DNA of 64,000 nt from Paracoccaceae bacterium (GTDB taxonomy: Bacteria; Pseudomonadota; Alphaproteobacteria; Rhodobacterales; Rhodobacteraceae): contig JAHRVG010000025.1 in the NCBI GenBank assembly GCA_019090795.1, positions 23,695-87,694 on the forward strand, given 5' to 3'. Below the pieces are notes generated by a model, which was not told the origin of the DNA, searched no databases, and saw only the letters and a program-made list of their open reading frames with translations. Numbering within the stretch: position 1 is the stretch's first letter; every line of letters starts with the position of its first letter. Made by a program: the position numbers and the translations under genes. This document shows positions 8,872 to 18,341 of this stretch, in pieces.

Positions 8872-8988
8872 GTCTGTTCTCCTACAATTTGGTTTTTGGA
8901 CAGCGATGCCATAGCGGTTTCGTGAAGGCGGGGGAATAGCCAAACGGTTGATTAAGACTATGCTGGGGATGATTTAGGAGGATTCCCG

Positions 8989-9342
8989 ATGAAAAGAGCC
9001 ATATTTGCCGCTGTTTTGACCATGGTCAGCACCGGGTCACAGGCCGGTACGCCAGTTATAGAGGGCGTGAAGGCCATAAAATCCGGCTTTGTCTGGCGTT
9101 TCGACGTCACCCTGCGCCATGCAGATACCGGATGGAATCACTACGCCGACGGCTGGGGCGTCTATCTGGAGGATGGAACCGAGCTGGGCTACCGCTTTCT
9201 GGCGCACCCGCATGTGAATGAGCAGCCGTTTACGCGATCACTGGGCAATGTGAAAATCCCGCTTGGTACGGGCTGGGTAAAGATCGTGCCCCATGATCTG
9301 GTGCATGGGGAAGGTGAGGAGTATTTGGTGGAGTTGAAGTAG
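8989..9342 (+). CDS. Conserved hypothetical periplasmic protein
   Basis: A 117-residue protein with a clear Sec signal peptide (MKRAIFAAVLTMVSTGSQA, cleavage after SQA). The mature part is short and beta-rich, with aromatic and His residues in GWNHYADGWGVYLEDG and a closing VHGEGEEYLVELK. I cannot name the family with confidence, though similar small exported proteins occur in roseobacters. It starts behind TTAGGAGGA and is divergent from asd, 117 bases away. Confidence 0.7.
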   Translation: MKRAIFAAVLTMVSTGSQAGTPVIEGVKAIKSGFVWRFDVTLRHADTGWNHYADGWGVYLEDGTELGYRFLAHPHVNEQPFTRSLGNVKIPLGTGWVKIVPHDLVHGEGEEYLVELK

Positions 9343-9593
9343 CTTACAAAGAGGCGGTTTCACTAACTACATTGGCAGCCTGCTGATGGTGTATAGAAGT
9401 TTGTGGTGTTGTAAAGTCGGAGGTTTTTGGGGCGGTCAAATGTCAGCTAAGCGGACTTTGCCGCCTTCCCTTGTTAGACCACCAATGACGGCTCTGCCGC
9501 AAAAGCTGTTGCTGAACGGTGCACGCAATAAAATCTGCCAGAGCAGGATTTATCTCCATCAAAACGCGAAATGGTTCGCTGTTCAGTGCCGAA

Positions 9594-10799
9594 TTAGGCA
9601 AGTACGGGTTTCTTGTTCTCTTCAATTGGCATGTGGATGATTGCGGCAAGCACCCCAAATATAATTGCGGCCCACCACATAGGCGTGTAACTTTGATAAA
9701 TGTCGAAAATTCGCCCCCCAAGCCACGCCCCGGCAAAACTCCCGACTTGGTGGCTAAAGAACACCAGCCCTGCCAAAGTCGATAAGTACGTGAGACCTTG
9801 GGTCTGCGCGACCAATCCCATCGTAAATGGGACCGTCGAAAGCCATAGAATCCCCATAACGATCGAAAAAATGTAGATCGTCATAGGAGAAACAGGTGTA
9901 AGAATAAAGATTGCTATGACGACAGCGCGGGTCAAGTAAATACTCGCTAACATGTTCTTTTTAGAGTAAATTTGCCCACTCCATCCGGCCAAGAATGAGC
10001 CTGCAATATTAAATAACCCAATCAAGGCTAGTGACCACCCCCCGACAATGATCGGCAATCCAAGGTCAGTAATATAGGCTGGCAGATGTGTCCCAATGAA
10101 TGCAACGTGGAAACCGCAGACGAAGAAGCCAAAGAATAGGCACAAATAACTACGATCGCCGAACGCGGTCTTTATAGCTTTGCCAAAGGCGCCTGCGCCT
10201 TGCGCGGCGGCTGTTGGTACGGACACACGCGCCACAAAAATCAGGAATGGCAAGATTGCAACAAAGCTGAGACTGATAAGAACTATTGTGCGCTGCCAGC
10301 CAAAATAGCCAATCATCGCGGACGTGGCCGGCGCTGCCGCAAACATCCCGAAGGAAGCAGCAGCTGTCCCAAGTCCCATCACAAAACTCCGCTGCTTAGC
10401 TGTAACGACCTTGCTTAATGCAGCAATAACCACAGGGAAAGAGCATGCCCCAGTCCCAATGCCGACAATCACGCCAGAAAACACAAAGACCTCTTGGTTA
10501 ATAACTGAACCCCTGAGAAAAAATCCAAGTGCAGCGCATATCGCGCCGAACGCTAGAACGCGCGCGGTCCCGTAACGGTCTGCAGCCATACCAGCGAAAG
10601 GCTGTGTGAACCCCCATGCCAAAGCCTGAATAGCTACGGACAAAGAAAAAACTTCACGTCCCCAACCCAGATCAGCTGACATGGGGCGAAGGAAGACCCC
10701 AAACGTTGCAGAAAAGCCAAACCCGAGGAAGGCAATGACACAACCTGCAAGAATGGCTGCGTTTACAGTTGATTTAGGAAGCGTTGAATTCTCGTTCAT
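9594..10799 (-). CDS. MFS transporter
   Basis: A 401-residue major facilitator superfamily permease with about twelve hydrophobic segments. The loop 2-3 motif appears as GMAADRYGTARVL, with a second version GWSGQIYSKKNML in the second half. The overall pattern resembles the monocarboxylate/oxalate-formate-like MFS branch, but the substrate cannot be read. Codon use and base composition are more A+T-rich than the surrounding genes, and non-coding gaps of about 250 and 310 bases flank it, so lateral acquisition is plausible. No regulator gene stands next to it. Confidence 0.87.
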   Translation of the reverse strand: MNENSTLPKSTVNAAILAGCVIAFLGFGFSATFGVFLRPMSADLGWGREVFSLSVAIQALAWGFTQPFAGMAADRYGTARVLAFGAICAALGFFLRGSVINQEVFVFSGVIVGIGTGACSFPVVIAALSKVVTAKQRSFVMGLGTAAASFGMFAAAPATSAMIGYFGWQRTIVLISLSFVAILPFLIFVARVSVPTAAAQGAGAFGKAIKTAFGDRSYLCLFFGFFVCGFHVAFIGTHLPAYITDLGLPIIVGGWSLALIGLFNIAGSFLAGWSGQIYSKKNMLASIYLTRAVVIAIFILTPVSPMTIYIFSIVMGILWLSTVPFTMGLVAQTQGLTYLSTLAGLVFFSHQVGSFAGAWLGGRIFDIYQSYTPMWWAAIIFGVLAAIIHMPIEENKKPVLA

Positions 10800-11112
10800 C
10801 TGTTCTCGCCAAACGTAGAAAATGGAGATGACTTACCTTCATGCACTTGTTGCCTAAAAACAAGGCGCATTTATGAAGTCACAATCCCTAAGTAAATCCA
10901 TTTTGGTGTGGCCAAATGTGTGGCAATCGAGTTTGAATTGGGTATCCAACTCTTGTCTGAGGACTCAAAGGCCGCCATTCATTTAATGTACTCAAAATGT
11001 CATAAAGGGCTCAAACCAGCCATCCACTTTAAAATGATCCAATTAACAATAAGGATCATCGTCTTTTCAAATGAACTGCGCGCACGGCCCATTATTCAAC
11101 AGCTGATAGGTT
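10800..11112. other. Non-coding gap upstream of the MFS gene
   Basis: These 313 bases are A+T-rich. I see no gene: an 88-codon plus-strand frame beginning near 10908 runs into the convergent GST gene and has no recognisable motif. The promoter of the MFS gene should lie here, but no box stands out. Confidence 0.4.
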
Positions 11113-11712
11113 CTATGATTCCGCCCGGATCTTATCCGCCCGCTTATAACCCTCACGCCCGATCATTCTCTTGATATATGCCCTAATCGGCCCGTCCCCC
11201 AGATCGAAACCGGCGCTGCGTGCCCAGCCACCGCAATGGGCCAGCACGATGTCGGGCACCGTCATCTCCTCGCCCATCAGATAGGTGTTATCGCCGAGGC
11301 GTTTTTCCAGCGCTTTGATAGAACGGGAAAATTCCCATCGCAGGGTCTCTTTGATTTCCGGCACACGTTTTTCCTCTGGCAGAATAAAAGTGTTGCGCGC
11401 AGCGGTCCAAAGACAGCCATCAATCTCGTCGTTGATGAAGTGCAATATACTGTCCTGATGCGCCCGTTCAACAGTACCGGCGGCATAGGTGAACTGTCCG
11501 TGTTTATCGGCCAGATACTGGATAATCGCCACCGAATCGATGATTGCAGCATCGTCCGCGATCAGCACCGGCACCTTGCCAGTCGGGTTAAGGCGTTTGA
11601 TTTCCTCGCCATGGGGGTAATCTGGTGTCAGCTTGTATTCCAGCCCCAGTTCTTCGAGCATCCAAAGCACCCGAAAAGCGCGGGTTTTGGGTGATCCTAC
11701 CAGTGTGTACAT
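11113..11712 (-). CDS. Glutathione S-transferase family protein
   Basis: A 199-residue protein with the two-domain GST plan. The N-terminal thioredoxin-like domain (residues 1-80) carries SPKTRAFRVLWMLEELGLEY and the glutathione-contacting GKVPVLIADD followed by DSVAIIQYLADKHG. The C-terminal helical domain has the conserved MTVPDIVLAHC motif. The substrate is unknown; such enzymes usually conjugate or reduce electrophiles in the cytoplasm. It starts behind AAGGAG, 10 bases after the holA stop, so it is likely the last gene of the leuS-lptE-holA transcript. Confidence 0.9.
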   Translation of the reverse strand: MYTLVGSPKTRAFRVLWMLEELGLEYKLTPDYPHGEEIKRLNPTGKVPVLIADDAAIIDSVAIIQYLADKHGQFTYAAGTVERAHQDSILHFINDEIDGCLWTAARNTFILPEEKRVPEIKETLRWEFSRSIKALEKRLGDNTYLMGEEMTVPDIVLAHCGGWARSAGFDLGDGPIRAYIKRMIGREGYKRADKIRAES

Positions 11713-11722
11713 GTCAAACTCC

Positions 11723-12754
11723 TTATTTTGGGCGCAGCATTGAAATCCGTATGAACGCCCGTTCCACCATCGCCATTTCCGGCACCGGTCGGGGGGATCT
11801 TAACGCTAAATCTGTGTCCATCAAGACGCTAAGTGCCATTTCCAACCGCTTGCCGCCCCAGCCACGTGTTTGGCGCACCATTCGGTCTTTGCGGGGGCCG
11901 AACACTGGCGGGCGGGCACGCGCCAGCGCGGTATCGGGCCCTTGCGGGTGGCCACTGGCGGCGTGGAGTGTTCGGAAATGGCGGGTTGCAGCAATACACA
12001 GGCCGGTTGGATTGACCCCTTGACCCGCGAGCCGTTTGAGCATCGGCACAACTTCCGGCGCACGCCCTTCGGCAATGATGTTTATTGCGTCATCAAGGGC
12101 TGCGTCAGTGGTGGCAGGGGTGCAAGCCTCGATATCCTCGGCGCTCACGGGGCTGTTGTCACCGTATTTATAAAGCCCCAGTTTTTCCACAGTCTGGGAA
12201 AATTCGCCCGGATCCAGATCACGGGCCAGGGCCATCAGCCCGTCCATGCCCAACTGGCCAATGTCATTTAGCCCAGCCGCTTTTAGATTGCGCTCCACAT
12301 CGTCGCGCGACGGAGGATCATCATAGATACCGATGCCAACCGCATTCCGATGACTTTCAAACGCCTTACGCAGCTTGGAGCGCGCATTCAGCGACTTGGC
12401 AGTTGCGACAAGCGTCGCATCGCCCTCTGCCCATTCCGCGAGCGCAGCCGCCAGAACATCGGCATTTCCGTCCCCAGCTTCTTCTACAAAGATCACCCGT
12501 GGCCCCGGAAAGAACCCCTGCGCCTTGATCCCGTCCAGTGCCAAGGCTGGTTCTTTTCGTAAATCAGCACCTGTGAACCGCGCCAGCCGCATTTCCTCGT
12601 CGGCTTTGTCGCCTACCAATGCCTTGATCAGTTGCTGACGTTTCAGAGAAACCCGCATCGCATCCATGCCAAACAGCAGCACACCCGCCTTGCCCGTGTC
12701 AGGCCGCGCGATAAACGTCGCCGCCTGTGCGCCGGTTAACTTCACTTGTGCCAA
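11723..12754 (-). CDS. holA: DNA polymerase III subunit delta
   Basis: A 343-residue protein matching the delta subunit of the clamp loader, which opens the beta sliding clamp during DNA replication. It starts [19 protein letters not shown], followed by the AAA+-like fold with GKAGVLLFGMDAMRVSLKR, and the C-terminal collar domain. The length is typical. The gene overlaps lptE by 13 bases; leuS-lptE-holA is a conserved order in many proteobacteria, which strengthens the assignment of this divergent protein. Confidence 0.92.
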   Translation of the reverse strand: MAQVKLTGAQAATFIARPDTGKAGVLLFGMDAMRVSLKRQQLIKALVGDKADEEMRLARFTGADLRKEPALALDGIKAQGFFPGPRVIFVEEAGDGNADVLAAALAEWAEGDATLVATAKSLNARSKLRKAFESHRNAVGIGIYDDPPSRDDVERNLKAAGLNDIGQLGMDGLMALARDLDPGEFSQTVEKLGLYKYGDNSPVSAEDIEACTPATTDAALDDAINIIAEGRAPEVVPMLKRLAGQGVNPTGLCIAATRHFRTLHAASGHPQGPDTALARARPPVFGPRKDRMVRQTRGWGGKRLEMALSVLMDTDLALRSPRPVPEMAMVERAFIRISMLRPK

Positions 12755-13239
12755 CCCTTGGCAGTAATCGCGATGCGATTGGCGATCTGTTCTGCCAAGG
12801 ATTGCGCAAGGCGCACATTGGCATCCAGTTCCGCTACCCGCGAGGGGTAGGTTTCCGATGTGGCGCTATAGGCAGTTACGTTTTTCACCGAATCCGAAAA
12901 CACAACTATGCCCGTTGTATTGTCCTTGATGGTGAAACTGACAACGCCTTCGAGATTGAACCGCGTGGTGCCTTCGTCCTTTGTAACAGCCAAACCCTTG
13001 TCCGTGGTTTTTAGCACAAAGCGCAGCGTGTAAGGGGCGTCATTTCCGGCAAACCCCAGCCGCTCCTCCAGCCGTTCGCGCAATTCAAACCCGTTGCGTC
13101 CGCGTACCAGATCAATGGCAATCTTGCCGTGCAGATCACTGGCCGCGGTGCCGGATTTATAGACAGGTGTGAACCCGCATCCGGCCAATAGGCCCGCCCC
13201 CGAGAGGGCAAGGAAATTTCTGCGATTAGACAACAACAT
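12742..13239 (-). CDS. lptE: LPS assembly lipoprotein LptE
   Basis: A 165-residue outer-membrane lipoprotein that plugs LptD and helps deliver lipopolysaccharide to the cell surface. The N-terminus shows a lipobox ending in [11 protein letters not shown]; the FTPVY pattern just after the Cys is typical of LptE. Its position between leuS and holA, overlapping both (14 and 13 bases), agrees with the conserved order. A twin-Arg-like NRRNF pair before the hydrophobic core is probably incidental. Confidence 0.9.
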   Translation of the reverse strand: MLLSNRRNFLALSGAGLLAGCGFTPVYKSGTAASDLHGKIAIDLVRGRNGFELRERLEERLGFAGNDAPYTLRFVLKTTDKGLAVTKDEGTTRFNLEGVVSFTIKDNTTGIVVFSDSVKNVTAYSATSETYPSRVAELDANVRLAQSLAEQIANRIAITAKGWHK

Positions 13240-15760
13240 TCACAATCCGCCCCGGCACAACGATCAAACGTTTGGGCTGGCTGCCTGCCAGCGCCTTGAT
13301 CACAGTCTGGTTCTCCAGCACAAGTTTTTCAACCTCTTCCTTGGGCATATCCTTGGGAACCGAGATTTCATCGCGTCGTTTGCCGTTGATCTGGATCGGC
13401 AGCGTTACTGTATCCTCCACCAGCATTGCCTGATCCGCAACAGGCCAAGAGGCCTGCGAAACCAGCCCTTGGCCGCCGTGATGCGCCCAGATGTCCTCAG
13501 CCAAATGCGGGGTGAAAGGGGTTATTAACTGTGCCAAAGTGCGAATCGCTTCGCGTTGGGCGGCTGCCCCTGCCTTGGATTTGGTCAGTGTCGCGGTGAA
13601 ACCATACAGCTTGGCAATCGCAGCGTTAAAGCCAAAGCTTTCAATATTTTGCGTAACTTCAAAGATGGTCTTGTGCATCGCGCGCAACAAATCCTGGTCT
13701 CCACTGCCGGCAGCATCATCCATTTCGCCAATCCGATCACACAGCGCCCAAACACGGTTGATGTGTTTCCATGCAGCATCGGCACCTGAGGCGGTCCATT
13801 CCACATCGCGTTCCGGCGGGCTGTCAGACAGCACAAACCAGCGGGCGGTATCGGCACCGTATTGGTCAATGATATCCTCGGGATCGACAACGTTTTTCTT
13901 GGATTTGGACATCTTGATCGACGGGCCAACCTCGACCGCATCCCCTGTCAGCGTGACATAGCCACCCTGAACCGGCTTGATCTGGTCCGGTGATAGCCAT
14001 TTGCCATCCGGGCCTTTGTAGGTCTCGTGACACACCATACCTTGGGTAAACAGAGCGTTGAACGGTTCAATTGCGGCCTTTGGCAGATGTCCTGTGATGT
14101 TCATCGCGCGGGCAAAAAACCGTGAATACAGCAGGTGCAGAATTGCGTGTTCCACGCCGCCAATATACTGGTCCACGTTCATCCAATAATCGACATCCTC
14201 TGCCACGGTTGGCGTACCGGCACGGGGCGCGGTAAAGCGGGCGTAATACCAGCTGCTATCTACAAACGTGTCCATCGTGTCGGTTTCACGGTGTGCTGCC
14301 CCCCCACATTGCGGGCAGGTGGTATTGCGCCAGGCATCGTGACGATCCAGCGGGTTGCCGGGCCGGTCAAAGGTGACATCCTTGGGCAGCTCGATCGGCA
14401 GGTTCTCTTTCTTTTCGGCAACCACGCCACAGTCTGGGCAATGTACTACCGGAATTGGACATCCCCAATAGCGTTGGCGTGACACACCCCAGTCGCGCAG
14501 ACGGTAGACCGTTTTAGCGGCACCTATGCCACGCGATTCGATTCGTTTGTTGACCTCGGCCTTGGCATCCTCGACGCTCATCCCGTCCAGAAACTTTGAA
14601 TTGATGATGTTGCCGTGACCGATATAGGCCTCATCGCCAATGGTAAAAGTGTCGGGGTTCTGTTCAGAAGGGCAAACAACCGGCGTGACCACAAGGCCAT
14701 ATTTACGGGCAAAATCCAGATCGCGTTGGTCATGTGCCGGACACCCGAAAATCGCGCCGGTGCCATAGCCCATCAGCACAAAGTTTGCGATATAGACCGG
14801 CATCTCCCAGCTTGCATCGAAGGGGTGCTTGATGCGTATGCCGGTGTCAAAACCTTTCTTCTCGGCTTTTTCCAGTTCCTCCTCGGTGGTGCCACCTTGG
14901 CGGCATTCGGCGTTAAATGCTGCAATCTGGGGATTGCTTTCCAGCGCTTTGGCCAGCGGGTGATCGCAGGAGATCGCAGCAAAACTGGCCCCAAACAGGG
15001 TATCAGGGCGAGTCGTATAAACCTCCAGCCCGTCAAAACCGTCCGGTGCGCCCAGCGTTTCAAAAGTAAACTGCAAGCCTTGGCTTTTGCCGATCCAGTT
15101 CTTTTGCATCAGCCGCACCTTGTCGGGCCAATCGTCCAGATCATCCAGTGCAGTCAGCAAATCCTCGGAGAAATCCGAAATCTTGAAAAACCACTGGGTC
15201 AGTTCCTTGCGTTCTACCAAAGCGCCAGAGCGCCAGCCACGTCCGCCCTCGACCTGTTCATTGGCCAGAACCGTCATATCCACCGGATCCCAGTTCACGA
15301 TGGCTTCTTTGCGGTAGACCAGCCCCTTGTCCATCATATCAATGAACATGGCTTGTTGCTGGCCATAATACTCCGGATCACAGGTTGCCAACTCGCGGTC
15401 CCAGTCGATCGACAACCCCAAAGGTTTCATTTGGGTGCGCATGTCGGCGATATTCTGATACGTCCAATCACCCGGATGCACGCCTTTTTCCATTGCGGCA
15501 TTTTCGGCCGGCATCCCGAAAGCATCCCAGCCCATAGGGTGCAGCACATTAAACCCCTGCGCTGATTTATACCGTGCTACCACATCGCCCATGGTATAGT
15601 TGCGCACATGCCCCATATGGATACGCCCCGACGGATAGGGGAACATTTCCAGCACGTAATATTTCTCACGCGCGGGATCACGTTCGGCTTTGAAAACCTG
15701 TGCTTCTTCCCAAGCCTGTTGCCACTTTGGTTCAACCACGCGTGCATTATAACGGGACAT
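13226..15760 (-). CDS. leuS: Leucyl-tRNA synthetase
   Basis: An 844-residue class I aminoacyl-tRNA synthetase that charges tRNA-Leu. The HIGH motif is present as HMGH (residues 48-51) and the KMSKS loop begins at Lys616. The inserted CP1 editing domain carries [10 protein letters not shown], and a Cys-rich zinc-type segment (HCPDCG, CPQCGG) lies before the second half of the catalytic site. The start at 15760 has AGGAAG upstream. It leads the leuS-lptE-holA-GST gene string. Confidence 0.97.
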   Translation of the reverse strand: MSRYNARVVEPKWQQAWEEAQVFKAERDPAREKYYVLEMFPYPSGRIHMGHVRNYTMGDVVARYKSAQGFNVLHPMGWDAFGMPAENAAMEKGVHPGDWTYQNIADMRTQMKPLGLSIDWDRELATCDPEYYGQQQAMFIDMMDKGLVYRKEAIVNWDPVDMTVLANEQVEGGRGWRSGALVERKELTQWFFKISDFSEDLLTALDDLDDWPDKVRLMQKNWIGKSQGLQFTFETLGAPDGFDGLEVYTTRPDTLFGASFAAISCDHPLAKALESNPQIAAFNAECRQGGTTEEELEKAEKKGFDTGIRIKHPFDASWEMPVYIANFVLMGYGTGAIFGCPAHDQRDLDFARKYGLVVTPVVCPSEQNPDTFTIGDEAYIGHGNIINSKFLDGMSVEDAKAEVNKRIESRGIGAAKTVYRLRDWGVSRQRYWGCPIPVVHCPDCGVVAEKKENLPIELPKDVTFDRPGNPLDRHDAWRNTTCPQCGGAAHRETDTMDTFVDSSWYYARFTAPRAGTPTVAEDVDYWMNVDQYIGGVEHAILHLLYSRFFARAMNITGHLPKAAIEPFNALFTQGMVCHETYKGPDGKWLSPDQIKPVQGGYVTLTGDAVEVGPSIKMSKSKKNVVDPEDIIDQYGADTARWFVLSDSPPERDVEWTASGADAAWKHINRVWALCDRIGEMDDAAGSGDQDLLRAMHKTIFEVTQNIESFGFNAAIAKLYGFTATLTKSKAGAAAQREAIRTLAQLITPFTPHLAEDIWAHHGGQGLVSQASWPVADQAMLVEDTVTLPIQINGKRRDEISVPKDMPKEEVEKLVLENQTVIKALAGSQPKRLIVVPGRIVNVVV

Positions 15761-15773
15761 GTATTCTTCCTAA

Positions 15774-15807
15774 CAAAGTAAAACACCGGACAGTCATGCC
15801 CGGTGTT
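15774..15807 (-). terminator. Terminator between the DUF3576 gene and leuS
   Basis: The arms AACACCGG (15782-15789) and CCGGTGTT (15800-15807) pair perfectly around a 10-base loop. On the minus strand the stem runs into TTACTTTG, a weak U-tract. It lies 30 bases after the DUF3576 stop and just before the leuS ribosome binding site, so it may end the upstream transcript or attenuate leuS. Confidence 0.65.
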
Positions 15808-15836
15808 GGTATTCTAACAGGGCTGTATTTTGGGCG

Positions 15837-16385
15837 TTATAGGTTGTTGCCGCGAATGCGCAACTGGCGTGCACGGGTCATGATAGCATCTTCTATGCGG
15901 CGCACGGTTTCAGCGCTTGCAGGGCCACCCCGTGTTTGGATCGACAATTTCAACGAGCGGGCATCAAGTGCGGGATCTTGCACCAATACAGTGGCGCGGT
16001 ATTGTCGGCTGGCACCGGGTGCTCGGCCCCAACCCATCACCAGAACGCCGGTGAAAGGGTCAGCCGATTCGACGGGCAGGAAGCTCAGCGTTTCCAGCGA
16101 CGCATTCCACAGATATTTGTTTACCCGAACATTTGAATTTTGATCCGGCGTGGAAAAAAGATCCCAAACTGTTCCGCGCTTTTTACCAACACCACCCTCC
16201 TCATAAGCCACTCGCTGGCCACCCGCAGCACTAACCTCAGCTTGTTCTTTGGTTCGCTTGGACTTGGCCTTTATGCCGCTAAATATCCCGCCACCACTAG
16301 AGCCGCTATTTCCAAAGCCACCACAAGCGGCCAAGGACAAGCCTGCGGCGACAATTATCATGCCTCGTAAAAGAGATTTAAACAT
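15837..16385 (-). CDS. DUF3576 domain-containing lipoprotein
   Basis: A 182-residue predicted lipoprotein: the signal ends in the lipobox LSLAACGG. The mature protein starts with a Gly/Ser-rich linker and then the DUF3576 domain, with VNKYLWNASLETLSFLPVES and GVLVMGWGRAPG as recognisable blocks. DUF3576 proteins are common in alphaproteobacteria near leuS and lptE, so a role in the outer membrane is a reasonable guess but unproven. I start at ATG 16385, where the signal peptide begins; longer in-frame starts up to 16478 add charged residues before it. Confidence 0.85.
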   Translation of the reverse strand: MFKSLLRGMIIVAAGLSLAACGGFGNSGSSGGGIFSGIKAKSKRTKEQAEVSAAGGQRVAYEEGGVGKKRGTVWDLFSTPDQNSNVRVNKYLWNASLETLSFLPVESADPFTGVLVMGWGRAPGASRQYRATVLVQDPALDARSLKLSIQTRGGPASAETVRRIEDAIMTRARQLRIRGNNL

Positions 16386-16499
16386 TGCGCCCTGCCCCAT
16401 TAATCGGTGTTTCAGAACCCATTTACCGTTTGCGGGGTTTATGGACAAGTTATTATTGCCAGAGCGGTGCGTTTTCACTGTGGCATCAATGCATCAATT

Positions 16500-16547
16500 C
16501 GGGGCTTATCATGAAACGCCCCGCACAACCGCTTGATTATCGGGGCG
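16500..16547 (+). promoter_or_regulatory. Alternative hairpins upstream of the porin gene
   Basis: The element GCCCCG (16518-16523) is complementary to CGGGGC on both sides, at 16500-16505 and at 16541-16546, so two exclusive stems can form. Downstream of it come the short hairpin CCTC-ggatt-GAGG, the palindrome GGTGCACC, TTTT and the ribosome binding site GAGGG of the porin. This could be a promoter region with operator-like symmetry or a structured leader; the transcription start is not visible. Confidence 0.3.
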
Positions 16548-16622
16548 TGTAACGTGATTGTGCAGCTACTCTTTCCGGACCTCGGATTGAGGTGCACCTT
16601 TTAATCTCAACGAGGGAAAACA

Positions 16623-17588
16623 ATGAAAAAAGTTCTCTTTGCTACTACAGCACTCATCGCAACAGCGGGCATGGCTTCCGCTGACGTTACCTTGGGCGGT
16701 ACTGGCCGTATCGGTCTGAACTACAATGGCGGCATGCCAGCCGGTGTTGACAAAGTTCGTTTCGAAAAACGTATCACACTGAACCTCGACGGTTCTGGCG
16801 AAACTGATGGCGGTCTGTCATTCGGTGGTCGTATCCGTCTGCGTTCGAACGAAGGCGATGCTGGTCTTGCCGGCGCTGCTGGTAACGTTTACATCGGCAA
16901 CGACATGTGGCGTGTGACTGTTGGTAACACCGACGGCGCGCTGCTGAACCGGGTTTCCTACTTCCAAGGTTCTATTGGCCTGACAGGTATCGGTTACCGT
17001 AACATGTCTAGCAATATCGGCGGGACATCCGGTGTTGATCGCTGGGCTGTTAACAGCTTCGCTTCCAACGGTAACGCTGGTCAAGTTGTTCGTGTTGACT
17101 TCAACTTGGGCGACTTCGGTGTATCCTTGTCTTCTGACTTTCGCGGTTCAAACACTCTTGCGGCGGTTAACCACGAAGACGCACTCGCTGTATCCTACAA
17201 CATTGGCGACTGGAACCTCGGTGCGGGTTATGCGACTAACGTAGGCGCAGGTGGTGGTTTAGGCGGTATTGCCGACATGCTCTCCGTATCTGCCAATGGC
17301 ACCATTGGTGATTTTGGCGTAGGCATTCAGGCTTCTGATCTGGAAGATATTGCTCTTAAAGTTGTTGTTCACGGTTCGTATGACTTCGGTGATACAACAG
17401 TAACTGCATGGGTTGCAGACACTAACTGGGATACAGCTGCTACTATGGCTGCTGGTCTGGCCACAGAAGAAACCGAGTACGGCATTGGCTTCAAGCACTC
17501 CTTGGGCGGCGCTACTCTGGCTGGTGGTATCGTTCGTGATTTCCAAGGCAACACAAACGCCGATCTGGGTGTTCGTTTCTCCTTCTAA
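16623..17588 (+). CDS. Outer-membrane porin
   Basis: A 321-residue beta-barrel porin of the Rhodobacter type. It has a Sec signal peptide (MKKVLFATTALIATAGMASA) and starts its mature part with DVTLGGTGRIGLNYNGG. Alternating beta strands follow and the chain ends with an aromatic residue in DLGVRFSF, the C-terminal Phe signal used by BamA. Codon use is strongly biased (many GGT/GTT/AAC codons), as expected for an abundant protein. It has a strong ribosome binding site (GAGGG), its own terminator and a structured upstream region. Confidence 0.93.
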   Translation: MKKVLFATTALIATAGMASADVTLGGTGRIGLNYNGGMPAGVDKVRFEKRITLNLDGSGETDGGLSFGGRIRLRSNEGDAGLAGAAGNVYIGNDMWRVTVGNTDGALLNRVSYFQGSIGLTGIGYRNMSSNIGGTSGVDRWAVNSFASNGNAGQVVRVDFNLGDFGVSLSSDFRGSNTLAAVNHEDALAVSYNIGDWNLGAGYATNVGAGGGLGGIADMLSVSANGTIGDFGVGIQASDLEDIALKVVVHGSYDFGDTTVTAWVADTNWDTAATMAAGLATEETEYGIGFKHSLGGATLAGGIVRDFQGNTNADLGVRFSF

Positions 17589-17615
17589 GGAAAACGAAGA
17601 CAACAGTTTTATGGG

Positions 17616-17649
17616 AAGAGCAGGCCTTGTGCCTGCTCTTTTCTTTTTT
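17616..17649 (+). terminator. Rho-independent terminator of the porin gene
   Basis: The arms AAGAGCAGGC (17616-17625) and GCCTGCTCTT (17631-17640) pair fully around CTTGT, followed by TTCTTTTTT. It is a textbook strong terminator 28 bases after the porin stop. Confidence 0.93.
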
Positions 17650-17687
17650 GGGTTGCCGAAATTATTGCAACCCGCCAAAAGAGTATC

Positions 17688-18341
17688 ATGGCGTTACAAG
17701 AAATCATCACCCGTATAACCAAGGCTGAAAAACTGGCTAACCGGCCTGTTGGCAGTACAAAGCTGATTGCTGTGTCCAAGGTTCAGCCCAACGCCCGCGT
17801 ACACGAGGTTTTGCAACAGGGTCATCGCCTGTTTGGAGAGAACAAGGTACAGGAAGCGCAGGGTAAATGGCCCAAATTTCGCACCGAATTTCCGGATGCC
17901 AAGGTCCATCTGATCGGCCCATTGCAAACCAACAAGGTCAAAGCGGCGGTTGCCCTTTTCGATGCCATCCATTCCGTAGATCGCATCAAACTGGCGCGCA
18001 AATTGGCCAGCGAAATTCAAGCGCAAGGTAAACCGCTGGAGTTATTTATCCAGATCAATACCGGTGAAGAACCGCAAAAGGCGGGCGCATTGCCAGCGCA
18101 AGCCGATGATTTCATTGCAGAATGTCGTGCAATGGATTTGAAGGTTTCCGGCCTGATGGTCATCCCACCTGTGAGTGAGGAACCCTCACTCCATTTCGCC
18201 CTGCTGGCCAAAATCGCCGCCCGCAACGGTATAACCGGCCTCTCTATGGGTATGAGCAGTGATTTTGAACGCGCGGTGGCACTGGGGGCAACCCACGTAC
18301 GGGTAGGTTCCGCAATTTTTGGTGCACGTGACTACACTTAA
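17688..18341 (+). CDS. YggS/PLPBP family pyridoxal phosphate homeostasis protein
   Basis: A 217-residue single-domain PLP-binding protein with the alanine-racemase-like barrel. Lys31 in LIAVSKVQP is the PLP lysine, and HLIGPLQTNK, GLMVIPP and LSMGMSSDFERA are family motifs. These proteins have no known catalytic activity and buffer free PLP, affecting amino-acid and keto-acid pools. The gene follows the porin terminator. Its stop shares the palindrome TTAA (18338-18341) with the convergent transglycosylase gene. Confidence 0.93.
   Translation: MALQEIITRITKAEKLANRPVGSTKLIAVSKVQPNARVHEVLQQGHRLFGENKVQEAQGKWPKFRTEFPDAKVHLIGPLQTNKVKAAVALFDAIHSVDRIKLARKLASEIQAQGKPLELFIQINTGEEPQKAGALPAQADDFIAECRAMDLKVSGLMVIPPVSEEPSLHFALLAKIAARNGITGLSMGMSSDFERAVALGATHVRVGSAIFGARDYT

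Noticed and set aside
10908..11174. 88-codon plus-strand frame upstream of GST
   Set aside because: Half of it is antisense to the GST gene and the rest is A+T-rich without motif or binding site.
14615..15565. 316-codon plus-strand frame antisense to leuS
   Set aside because: leuS has all its motifs here; the antisense frame lacks any known domain.
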